NCBI GenBank assembly: GCA_023091665.1
Contig: JALJCQ010000016.1
Span: 868,001 to 932,000, forward strand
Length of the DNA: 64,000 bases
Source of the DNA: Pythium myriotylum
Lineage: Eukaryota; Oomycota; Peronosporomycetes; Pythiales; Pythiaceae
Direction: 5' to 3'
The position numbers and the translations under genes are program-made. Below, in pieces: positions 30,540 through 40,600 of this stretch. The notes under the pieces are model-generated. The model saw only the letters and a list, made by a program, of their open reading frames with translations, searched no databases and was not told where the DNA came from. How positions within the stretch are numbered: the first letter of the stretch is position 1; the number at the start of each line of letters is the position of its first letter.

Positions 30540-31721
30540 TCTTATAATAATCTCGTCCTTCCGCTTGGCGCTGGCTTTTCGAGAATTCCACGAGTAGAGA
30601 GACCCCGCCTGCCTGACCAGACCATCACTCGGGCTGGGATCGTCTCCACGAACGATGTCTGTCCAGCCCTGCGGACTTCTGGCGGGTCGACCTTCCACAC
30701 TGTGTGGGAATACCCGGCGGCAGCTTCACTTTGGACATCACTGCGCTCTCTCTTCGCTGGCACCCGAACCGGATACTTGACTGCGGTTTTCAGTCGGCGA
30801 CTCCTGCGAGTACCGCCAAAGGACTGGGAACTATCCATGCCCCGCAAGTGCCAACTTACAGCCAGTGACACAGGAGTTGACCCGGTTCCGACCCTCCTGG
30901 CAGTCTGGCAGCAGCTCGTGCTGGAAACGCTTGCAGTTGTCTCTGCTTGGGGGAACACTGTGGCTGACGCATCCCGCGCCTGGTCGGCGCGACGAGCGTT
31001 CGCCAACCACACCACAGCCAACGCGTGCTCGAAGCGCTTCCAGTTCGTCTCAGCCAACGGCGATGCCAGAGTACGCCCCGTCTCGTCGACCTCTTTCACG
31101 ACCTCTTTCACGAACTCACGGACTTTACTTCCTCCAGCTTCAAGTGGCGGACCCCGCCGCACGTATCCTCTTTTTCGACGGGAGCTCATCCCTAGACCAG
31201 GAGACGCAGGGGTGGTCATCGTAGACCTTGCCCGCGAAGCCGATCTCCAGATTCTCTGGAGTGCTGCGACCAGCCTCACAGACGCGTTAACCACGAACAA
31301 CCAAGCCGAGTATCAGGGTCTCCTCGTTGGTCTTCAAGCCGCGCTCGACAACGGCTGGAGCGACATCACTGTTATTGGTGATTGTGCGTTGCTCCTACGA
31401 CTTTTTCGAGAGTGTCGAACCCCCCACGAACGAGAAGTTACAGGCCCTTTATCCTCACGCAGGACGTCTGGTCGGCTGGCGACATCACGTCAGAGTGCAT
31501 AACTCGATAGCGAACAGAATAGCCAATCATGGCATGAACCCAAGACAATCCAGCTAGGTTCAACATCCAACCCACAGGCGCTGCTGCGCAGACCTGCCCA
31601 GCCCCCCGCCTCCGACCTCCGACCTTAGCTTCTCAGTCAAGTTGACCCACCGTAATGCACGAACGCATAGAATCACAAGAATTCGAACGCTCGATAGACT
31701 CCAACTTCATCATCATCAGAA

Positions 31722-31723
<2 letters not shown>
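30540..31723 (+). pseudogene. 5'-truncated LINE copy (ORF2 C-terminus and 3' tail)
   Basis: Aligns with the C-terminal part of the long LINE's ORF2: AVWQQLVLETLAVVSAW, the RNase H start RILFFDGSS (about 31165), NNQAEYQGLLVGLQAALDNG and VIGDCALLLRLF. Frame changes break it (for example between FFDGSS and the following segment). The RNase H catalytic Asp and Glu, lost in the long copy, are still present here. The tail CTCGATAGACTCC plus ATC repeats ends at about 31720. Confidence 0.75.

Positions 31724-31773
<50 letters not shown>
31724..31773 (+). repeat. (GA)n microsatellite
   Basis: About 25 GA units directly after the ATC tail of the LINE copy. Confidence 0.95.
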
Positions 31774-31774
<1 letters not shown>

Positions 31775-32112
31775 ACGACGCGATGCCACTGCAGGCAGAT
31801 CATCAGTCGGCAACACTCCATACACGTGATCAAAATGCCACACATGTTTTGCCCCGATGTAGGAATAACGAAATATAACGCCTCGTGCCGAGCAACGCTC
31901 CAGTCCTCTAGCGGAGATGATGAGAGCCAGGGGAAAACCCAAAGACGGACCTCGACATAGTGACCATACTTTAACGCAGTCTAATAGTGACCGATGACGA
32001 CTCTTTTACTCCATTAACGTCAGACATGTCAATATCAAACGATTGGCTCGATTTTGTGACATATACAGTCAAATAGTGACCAACAAGGAGATGTGAAGTG
32101 CATGCGAACAAG

Positions 32113-32760
32113 AGATGATGATGATGAAAGTTAGAGTCTATTGTGTTACATCAGTGTGAACAACGATAGCTTTAGATATGCAGGGGGGGGGGGGGGGGGG
32201 GGGAGCGCTACTGCGCCGGGGCCTTACTTTCAGTGGAGACCTTCCACTGAAGATAGTCACCTTGAAGGAGGGGTTGAAGTCCTCGCCATTCGGGGCGGTC
32301 GGACGGATGAAATGTCTGGAGGTTTCTCTTGGAATCCACCGCGACATTGGCTGCAAAGTCGGCCATGTTGTTGTGTGCGCGGAGGTGGTGACACCACTCG
32401 CGTACGTTCAGGCGATCAGCTGCGAGCCTGGTAGAGGAGTAGAGCACCCGGAGGTGCTCCTTGGTGGGGGGCCGGTATTGAGAGACTTTACGGAGAATAA
32501 GTTGGCTGTCGCCGATGACGGTGAGAGGAACCCACCGGTGGCGCTCCGCCGCCTGAAGCCTTGTAGAGAGTCCTTGATACTGGTGGTGGTAGCCGCGTCG
32601 AGACTCGTGGCAGCGCTTCAGACCAACATAGGGTCGAACCCCGTGGAGTCCGCGTGAACGACCACGGAGTCGGAACCGCCCGGCCCCGGGTTGCCTCTCG
32701 ACCCGCCATCGAAGAAGAGAAGATACTGCGGGCGAACAAGAGAGCAAGAGTTAAAAGGAG
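32113..32760 (-). pseudogene. 5'-truncated LINE copy (RNase H and 3' tail), minus strand
   Basis: On the minus strand the RNase H begins LLFFDGGSRGNPGPGG (about 32700) and continues in shifted frames to VIGDSQLILRKV and HNNMADFAANVAVDSKRN. The 3' tail (ACAATAGACTCTAAC plus ATC repeats) ends at about 32113. A 21-base G run (32183-32203 on the plus strand) lies in its 3' untranslated part. It is a separate, less decayed source copy than the long LINE at the RNase H active site. Confidence 0.7.
32183..32203 (+). repeat. Poly-G tract (21 G)
   Basis: Homopolymer inside the 3' region of a LINE copy. Confidence 0.9.
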
Positions 32761-32789
32761 GAGAGAAGAAGAAGACGCACAGCCTGAGC

Positions 32790-34200
32790 GATCAACAGAG
32801 TAAGTCAGAGAGATTGGTCGAAGCAGATGTGAGGACACTCGAGTGATAGGAAGAGTAAGTAATGAAGCGAGCAATTGCAAACACAAACAAATACTTACGG
32901 AGGATTAAGGAACAATTGTGATGTGTTAGTTCGCTGCCATGGACACACAATTCGGCGCACCACACACACACACACACACATCTGAACAATGACAGTCCAC
33001 ATTGACGCGCCCTCGTTTGTTGCGAATGGATTTCGCTCTTGGTCTTTGGAGCAGACGTATAAGAATGTTCGGTAAACGTAAATGTACGCGAGCAAGTGCT
33101 TGACTAACCAAGCTCACAGTGTATCACTTGGATTGCAGCAGCGTGCAGTCGCTGAGAGATCCCGTGCCGAGCAACGCGAGGCGCCACAGTTCGATACGAG
33201 TCAGCAATATAGTAACACCCCGCTGGAATGCCTTCGTGGGGGGTACAATTGTTTTAACTTGTCGTCATCCCCAATGTGCATTGCAATCACATGGCGTGAT
33301 TGTGTGGTTAGACATCACCCTGAGACCTACTACTCTCCGAAGGGCAAGTCTGGAACACAAGTTATTCGCGGGAATATTCTGAAACGTGAAGTTATGGGAT
33401 TATAAGGAAATCTAGCGTCGGAAAGCTGCAAAGAGCTTGCCGGAATAAGTTCACTATAAATCGCACTTCGCTTGTCAAGAGCCGAAGCCCTGGGTTTGGA
33501 ATAGGAGGGCTTTGAGATACCTGTGGGAATAGAGTATACATCCCGCTACGTTACCTTGAGGGTGTATACGCGTGACTTCTTCTGCGACGGTTCTGGTTGG
33601 ATAAGTCCAGCATTCATGGTCTCGACGCAAGTTGAAGTTCTGGAACACATGTGACGGATTATCATGTTCTGGCTAAAGATGAGTGAACCCTTTACAATCA
33701 ATGTGAATGGTGCTTATCTCACGTCATAATAACGTGTCGTCGAACCATCGGACAATCTGCGATAATGAAAGATTCCACGAGCCCGCTATGTCAAATATTA
33801 CTCCAGAAACGTCGATTTTGTACCTTTGAACTGAACATTTGCAAACTTTTCCCAAATTTGGGAAAAGTTTTTATTCTCCCCTTCGTTTGTAAACGAAGTG
33901 GAACATACAATCCCGGCTGACTAACGCTCGAGGCAATATGTGAAATAATGGGATTACAAAAGTATTCATCCGGTTCATGATACTCTAATGCCGTTCGGTT
34001 GTAATGTCTGTGTTAGGCACCGAGAGCCACACAATCTTGAGGACCAAATGTCACTCTGCTTGTTAGCTTCCATCTCTGCCCGCATGAGTCACGCCATCGT
34101 TCTCTCCAATGCTCTTTACCACACGTCAGGATTTTCTTTATGTCTATGTCAGGAGGATGAACCAATTCCATGGTAGGTTAGGAAACACATTGACTATTAT
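32790..34200. other. Intergenic stretch upstream of GH3 gene 2
   Basis: No supported gene. It contains a (CA)10 microsatellite (32961-32980), a perfect 28-bp palindrome with arms AAACTTTTCCCAAA (33843-33870) and, ten bases on, CTTCGTTT/AAACGAAG (33881-33898). The last part (from about 34207) is similar to the region upstream of GH3 gene 1. Confidence 0.5.
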
Positions 34201-34366
34201 CGCCACGAGTCCTGCGGGAAGACAACCAGAGGCACGTGAAGTCTTCACTTGCCTAGCACTGTCTTCGTCGGGGGCTTCACCGTGAACAATCTATATCTGA
34301 GTTTGCAATATGCAGAAAGTCGAATCTTCACAAAGAAGTACAAGGCAGATTCCACAGCAAGTCTCT

Positions 34367-34388
34367 GCTCATTCTCCAATCTACTCGG
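34367..34388 (+). promoter_or_regulatory. Oomycete core promoter (Inr plus FPR) of GH3 gene 2
   Basis: GCTCATTCTCCAATCTACTC, about 37-55 bp before the ATG at 34423. It differs from the motif of GH3 gene 1 by one base. Upstream of it the two genes diverge for about 110 bp and then become similar again. Confidence 0.7.
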
Positions 34389-34422
34389 AAGAACACACCC
34401 AAGTACTCCAAGCCCAACAACG

Positions 34423-36831
34423 ATGCTCAAGTCGTGGCTCCCGCCGCTTCTCGCGTCTCTCACCATCGCCCTATCTAGCGCCGCCTCTCTGGGGGCCTCC
34501 GGGATGGACGCACGTGCCGCCGCGATCGTCGCCAAGTTCACAGTCGACGACATGGTCGGCCAGATGACCCAACTGAGCGTCGGCAACGTGATGAAGGCGG
34601 ATGGCACGTTAGACGAAGACAAGGTCGCTCAGTTTGCCAAGCAACGTGTCGGCTCCTACCTCGGTAGTCCGTTCGGACTCGTCAACGGCACTTTCAACGG
34701 CTCACCAGAGAAATATCGCCAAATCATCAAGCGGATCCAAGAGATCACGATGAAAGAGAACGGCGGTCACCCAGTAATCTACGGCATCGACTCGGTGCAC
34801 GGCGCCAACTACGTGCAGAACGCCACGCTCTTCCCGCAACAGATCAACGCGGGTGCCTCGTTCAACCCAGACCTCGTGCGCAAAATGGGAGCCATCACCG
34901 CGCAAGATACGGTCGCGGCCGGAATTTCGTGGACTTTCGGCCCGATTCTCGAAATCTCGCAGAACAAGCTCTGGGCTCGAACCTTCGAGACCTTTGGCGA
35001 GGATCCGTACCTGGTCGCGACCATGGGAGCGGCCATCATCAAGGGCATCCAGTCCACGAACGAGGTCGCGGCGTGTATGAAACACTTCGTCGGCTACTCC
35101 AAGACGCCGGCAGGTTATGACCGTGACGGCGTTACCATCTCGGACTTCGATCTGCTCAACTACTTTGCTCTCCCCTTCATTGAAGCGACCAAAGCCGGTG
35201 TCAAGACCGCCATGGAGAACTACGTGTCGATCAACGGTGTGCCTGTCGTGGCGAACCCCAAGATCCTTCGCGACCTCATCCGTAACGATATTGGCTTCGA
35301 TGGTTTTGTCGTCACAGACTGGGCCGAAATCGACAACCTCCACAGCTTCCACCGTGTGGCCAAGACGAGAGCTGAGGCCGTGCGAATGGCGCTCACTCAC
35401 ACTTCGCTCGATATGAGCATGGTGCCAAACGACGTGTCATTCATCGACTACACAAAAGATATGCTCAAGGCGCACCCAGAGTACCTTGATCGGATCCGTC
35501 AGTCGGCCCAGCGAATTGTGAAGACCAAGCTCGAGCTCGGTCTCTACGACGTCCCGGTGCCGGGAGAAAAGGCTGTGGCGAACGTTGGCCAGGACAAAGA
35601 CCGGGCCGTCGCGCTCAATATCGCCCGCGAGTCGATTGTGTTACTCCAGAACAAGGATAACACGTTGCCTATCCCACAGACGGCGTCCGTCTTTCTGTCG
35701 GGCCATTCCGCTGATGACATTGGCAACCTTTGTGGTGGGTGGTCGCTCGGCTGGCAAGGGTACTCGGGTAACACGATGTACCCTAATGGCATTTCCATCA
35801 AGCAGGGCTTCGAGATGATTGGTGGTGGCAAGAACTCGTCGGTTTCGTACTTCAACGGCTTGGCCGCGGACGGATCCTACGCATCTGGTGATCTCGACAA
35901 GGCCAAAGCCCTCGCAGCGAAGGCTCAATACACGGTGGTGGCCATTGGCGAGGCAACTTACGCCGAGAAGCCGGGTGATATCGGTGACTTGGCCTTGCCT
36001 GCAGGTCAGATCGAGTATGTCAAGCAGCTCGCCTCTACGGGAACCAAGGTGATCGTCGTGCTGGTGGGAGGCCGTCCACGTCTGCTCAATGGTCTGCCAT
36101 CCTCAGTCCACGCGGTTATCGACGCCATGTTACCTTGCGAAGCCGGTGGCCAGGCCATCGCCGAGATCATCTACGGCAAGGTCAACCCGAGCGGCCGTCT
36201 TCCGATCACGTACCCAAACCATCCGGCCAACGTTGATATCCAGTACAACCACCGTGTTAACACCCTTTGCGGCTACAGCACATGCGAGACCGAGTGGAAC
36301 TTTGGCACGGGCCTCAGCTACACGACGTTTACGTACTCGAACCTGAAGCTGTCCAAGAGCACTGTGTCCGGTGAGAAGGACACGATCACTGCCAGCGTCA
36401 CCGTGACCAACAGCGGCAAACTCAAGGGCAAGGAGACTGTCATGCTCTTCCTCACGCAGCCGTACCGCTCGCTGTCGGTGCCGGAGGTCAAGATGCTGAA
36501 GAAGTTTATCAAGGTCGAGATTTCACCGGGCGAGTCTACAACGGTCAACTTCAAGCTCACATACAAGGATTGGAGCGTATTCAAGCCGCAAATTGGCCAG
36601 GGCTTCAACCGCGTGGCTGAGAACGGTGACTATGTGATCGCTATCAAGCCCGAGACCGTATGCGATCCATACGGTGACAATCTGGGTAGCGATCTGTGTG
36701 CTAAGTTCTCGATCGTTGACAGCGTGGTGCCGTTCCGCTTGAACGAAGTGGCTGTGGCCGCCGGTATTCAAATTGCGGTGACCGAGGGGGACGATACCGA
36801 CGCGACAATCAATATCAGCACGAGCTTGTAG
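34423..36831 (+). CDS. Secreted GH3 beta-glucosidase, gene 2
   Basis: About 802 residues with the same signal peptide and domains as GH3 gene 1; both would cut terminal glucose from beta-glucosides outside the cell. The start at 34423 is chosen for the signal peptide and the promoter position. Longer in-frame starts (34249) would place the promoter inside the coding region. The proteins of genes 1 and 2 are identical up to position 36494. Then gene 2 has IKVEISPGESTTVNF where gene 1 (and gene 3) have an AKIELSPGKSKTVSF-like stretch. A further identical stretch follows, and then a different end (EVAVAAGIQIAVTEGDD). The alternation of identical and different blocks points to gene conversion. 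Confidence 0.95.
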   Translation: MLKSWLPPLLASLTIALSSAASLGASGMDARAAAIVAKFTVDDMVGQMTQLSVGNVMKADGTLDEDKVAQFAKQRVGSYLGSPFGLVNGTFNGSPEKYRQIIKRIQEITMKENGGHPVIYGIDSVHGANYVQNATLFPQQINAGASFNPDLVRKMGAITAQDTVAAGISWTFGPILEISQNKLWARTFETFGEDPYLVATMGAAIIKGIQSTNEVAACMKHFVGYSKTPAGYDRDGVTISDFDLLNYFALPFIEATKAGVKTAMENYVSINGVPVVANPKILRDLIRNDIGFDGFVVTDWAEIDNLHSFHRVAKTRAEAVRMALTHTSLDMSMVPNDVSFIDYTKDMLKAHPEYLDRIRQSAQRIVKTKLELGLYDVPVPGEKAVANVGQDKDRAVALNIARESIVLLQNKDNTLPIPQTASVFLSGHSADDIGNLCGGWSLGWQGYSGNTMYPNGISIKQGFEMIGGGKNSSVSYFNGLAADGSYASGDLDKAKALAAKAQYTVVAIGEATYAEKPGDIGDLALPAGQIEYVKQLASTGTKVIVVLVGGRPRLLNGLPSSVHAVIDAMLPCEAGGQAIAEIIYGKVNPSGRLPITYPNHPANVDIQYNHRVNTLCGYSTCETEWNFGTGLSYTTFTYSNLKLSKSTVSGEKDTITASVTVTNSGKLKGKETVMLFLTQPYRSLSVPEVKMLKKFIKVEISPGESTTVNFKLTYKDWSVFKPQIGQGFNRVAENGDYVIAIKPETVCDPYGDNLGSDLCAKFSIVDSVVPFRLNEVAVAAGIQIAVTEGDDTDATINISTSL

Positions 36832-37500
36832 GAAGTTAGACGACGAGTCCAATTGCATGCTTGAAACCTTCCATTAAACGCTCATTGTAGGTTTCGGGAC
36901 CTACACAGACACTCCATTGCATAGATCCTCATTCGACAACATGAACACCTTCTCTTCCACAGAAACCATCAACACAGTGGTTTTACAGCCTATGCATTCG
37001 TTTGAACGGAACCATCGAGTGGGTCGCCCAGAAAACACAGCGACACTGGAACACGTCTAGCAGCTTATTCCCAATTTTCCAACACGAACAAGTCAAAAAT
37101 TCAAAGCGCTTGACGTCACTATGGGGACTTTGTTATCGGTCGAGGACGTGAAAGACGTCGCCCACAGCGAGCCGTGGGCCGGTGGCCCAGGCTGAGCTGG
37201 CAGGCGTCGGGACGACTCTGGTCGGTAAAGAGCGAGTATCCGCAGTGTAACTTCCTGGTAATCGCCCAACAGGTGCTTCAGCCCCCCCCCCCCCAGACCT
37301 GGAAATCGGCTCGAAGACTGTCTCTGAAGCGTTGGATATTTGATAGGTCAATAGCACCACTCTCATCTTTCGACATCGCGACCTGAAGTACCCGCACTCT
37401 GGTGACCGACTTCCGTGGTGGCCATCCACTCACCACTGTGTTGAGCACCGGGTGCTCAAGGCGTTAAGGATTTAGATGTAGGGCCTACACGTTCTGCGCG
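36832..37500. other. Intergenic, 3' side of GH3 gene 2
   Basis: No supported gene. A ten-base C run lies at about 37281-37290. Confidence 0.45.
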
Positions 37501-37543
37501 TAGCTATTAGAAAGCACTATGTTGTTCTCAATAGACTTCACTT
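37501..37543 (+). repeat. LINE 3' tail, plus orientation
   Basis: TAGCTATTAG, then CTCAATAGACTTCAC: the 3' module of the LINE family on the plus strand. It ends where the minus-strand LINE ends, giving a tail-to-tail arrangement. Confidence 0.7.
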
Positions 37544-37623
37544 TTGATGATGATGAAGGTGAAGTCTATTGAGCGCATTAAATGTACTCTAATAGCTGGG
37601 GCTCTGTGCCGTCTCATGTTTCG

Positions 37624-40600
37624 TTACCGTGGGTCAACCTGACTAGAGAGCCAGGGCTGTAAGTCAGAGGGCGCGAGCCGTGGTAAGTCTGCGTGGCAGA
37701 CTTGACCAGTGGGGTGACGGGCGTGACTCGATTGTCTTGTGTCCGTCGCGTGGGTTGCCAGGGCTCCCACCATGGTGTGTTGGGCCTTGAGCTGATGGCG
37801 CCAGAGGCGTACGCCGACTATGTCGGCGAGTCGTCGAGCCGTGTGGTACAGCCGTCTGAGAGCGTCGTTCTTGGGCGGCCGGTAGTCGCGCAGTTGCCGG
37901 AGGATGAGTTTGCTGTCACCAAGAACTGTGAGGCCGTGCCAGCCGTTGTCCACCGCCGCTCGTAGTCCTTCGATGAGCCCTTGGTAACTCGCTTGGTGTT
38001 GCATCGTTGTGGGCTCTGCAAGCCAAGTGGCCGCGCTCCATTGTACGGCGTGTGCGGGATCCACGTCCGATGGTGCCACGATGAGTGTACCTACGCCGCG
38101 TGGTCCTGGCGAGCCCCCGGGGGACCCGCCGAAGAGGAGCGCACACGCTGGCTCCGCGAGCTCGGCAATGTGTGCTGCCGACTCCTCGGTCGTGGTGAGG
38201 AGGCTTCTGAAGCGGTTGATGACGCCCGTTGCGTGGGGCGGCGTGTCCGGATCCCGGATGAGTCGAAGTTCGAGTGTGTCGAGTACTCTTCCGCAGCCGA
38301 TTCTGTGTACTGCCTCTGCTTGCTTGATGGTCCAGGCACTTGGGGCATATTTCGCGTTGGCTCTCCAGGCGTGAAGTACTACGAGTGTCTCCAGCACAAG
38401 CTGTTGCCAGACCGCTTGCAGGACGGGGAACGGTCCATCTCCTGTGTCGTCGTCATCTGGACGGCACTTGCGGAGGGAGGGTAGATCCCAGATCTTTGGC
38501 GGTACACGTGGAAGCTTGAGGCTGAAGACTGCAGTGAGAAAGTCATCCTGTGCTGTGGGTGTTCTTTCCGTCCAGAGGCCGAGCGATGCAACGACGGAGC
38601 GGAGAATGGTCCAGAGGGTTTGTGCGGCCGCGCACTCCCAGACTGTGTGGAACGCGGACCCACCTTCGGGGCCCGCTGCCTCGCAGTGAGTGCAGCCTCG
38701 TCGAGCATGTAGACGGTCCCATCCGGAGAGTCGAAGTCCCTTGATCCTGTAGAAGAGTAGACGTTGTCGGCTGGAGCTGTGTTGGAGTCGGTGTATGGAC
38801 TCCCAGCTGACGAGGTCAAGTGCTGTGCCGAACGCTGTGGAGGACGCGTGGGCGAGCTCCCGACGCTGATCGAGGTCTTTCTCCGCCCTGGCGCGTTTCG
38901 TTCGTGCGACGAGAGCTCGCAAGACGGCTTTGTCGTGAAGGCGGGGGACGCCCCACAGCGGGAGAACCGGGCTCAGCGTTGGATGTGGGAGGAATTTGAG
39001 CGAGTGGCGCCCAGACGCACTCCGAGCCATGGCCTCTGCGTGGTGCAGCGAGGAGGTAGGACCAAGTTCGCGCTCATCGTTGTTCTCATCTAGCCTTGTG
39101 AGGCAGAAGCGTTGATCTGTCTGCTGAAGGTACCATTTGTCGGCGGAGCGTCCGTGCTCGGTGAGATGATGTCCGGGGTCGTGCGGGAGGAGCAGGTCTG
39201 GGTAACTGAACACGAGGGAATCGCACAGGAAGCGGAAGCTATCGACCGCCTCGTAGGGATACGACGTGTTCCTCAGCCGGAAGTTGAGCGTGGTCGCGTT
39301 CACCCAGTGTATTTCTAGGAGATCGTGGACCGTCGCGTCGCCAGCGTGAAGGCCGGGTAGGTCAGAGGCGCGGAGGGGTCGGCCTGAGGCATGAAGCAGG
39401 AGATCGGACCCGATGATCCCGGTGTGGAACAGCGCCTGGAGGTTGAGCCGTCCCGCACGAGACCTTTGAAGCGATCGAAGTTCATTGAGGGTCGATTTGA
39501 CTGCGTGGTAATCGCGCTGGTACCAGCCGTTCAGCCATCGGCCGTCACGTGGAGGGGCTCGGCCAGCTTGTGGCAGGATGGAGGTGACAAGGGCCTTTTC
39601 GAGGTCTTCCCATGGGAATGTTGTCGCTTCTCGAAGCACCATTCGTCCCGTGGTTGCAAGAGTAGGCGCTAGTCGGGGCGGTGTGTGAGGTCCTCGGCCG
39701 GGTGCGATGTGAGTGGCATTGGGGAACGCTGGGGTCGCCGCAAGTACCTCTCCGACTGCCGCCGCGACCCGATCTTGGGCAGAGTACTACCTCTGGACCG
39801 TTGTGGCGCTCAAGAGCAGCAACTCGTCGCGAATGGAAGGAATTTGCAAGCCTCCGTGCTTCCTCTCAGTGAAAGCAATCGACGAACCCGCCCACGCTCG
39901 GCCGACTCGGTCGCTCGGTGTGAGGAGGCCGTGCCACGCGTAGGTGTGAACAAAGGCTTGGAATTGGTCAATCATGTCCGCAGTTGGCCATGAGTGTCGT
40001 GCGACAAATAATATCTTCGGGAGGACGACGGCTTGGCACACTTGGATACGTTGCAGGAGATCCGTCGTCTTGATGGCTGCGAGATGGAGCCGCGTACGGA
40101 GCTGCTGCAGTGTAAGGTCCCACACTTGGTGTCCGACCGGTTCGGTCGAGATCTGCCCTCCCAGGTATCGTACGAGCTGGCTTCGATCCGCGACTGGGAA
40201 TCCATGAGTGTCGATCCTCTCAGTCCAGCCTTCCGACGCTAGAAAGACTGCAGTACTCTTATCCGCATTGACCTTGAGTCCGGACGCTGCCCCAAACAAA
40301 TCGAGCACGCCCTGGAGCACCTGCAGTTCAGATGGGGTTCGAAGATAGACGCTCGTGTCGTCGGCGAAGCCGACGATCGCCACGGAGATCTCCTCAGAAA
40401 TGGAAAGACCGGGGAGACTGGGATAGGTCTGAACGAGGTCGTAGAGCACGTCAACAGCGAGTACAAACAGGGCAGGGGCGAGAGGGCAGCCTTGCCGGAT
40501 GCCAGTGGTGACGTCCAGGGTTGCCGACACTTGCCCGTCAACAATAAACGCCGCAGTAGTGCCTAGATGCATGTGGTCAATCGCCGCGATCATAGCCTGG

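Noticed and set aside
30542..31300. 252-codon minus-strand ORF over the LINE copy
   Set aside because: The plus strand aligns with the ORF2 C-terminus of the long LINE, so the minus ORF is a shadow.
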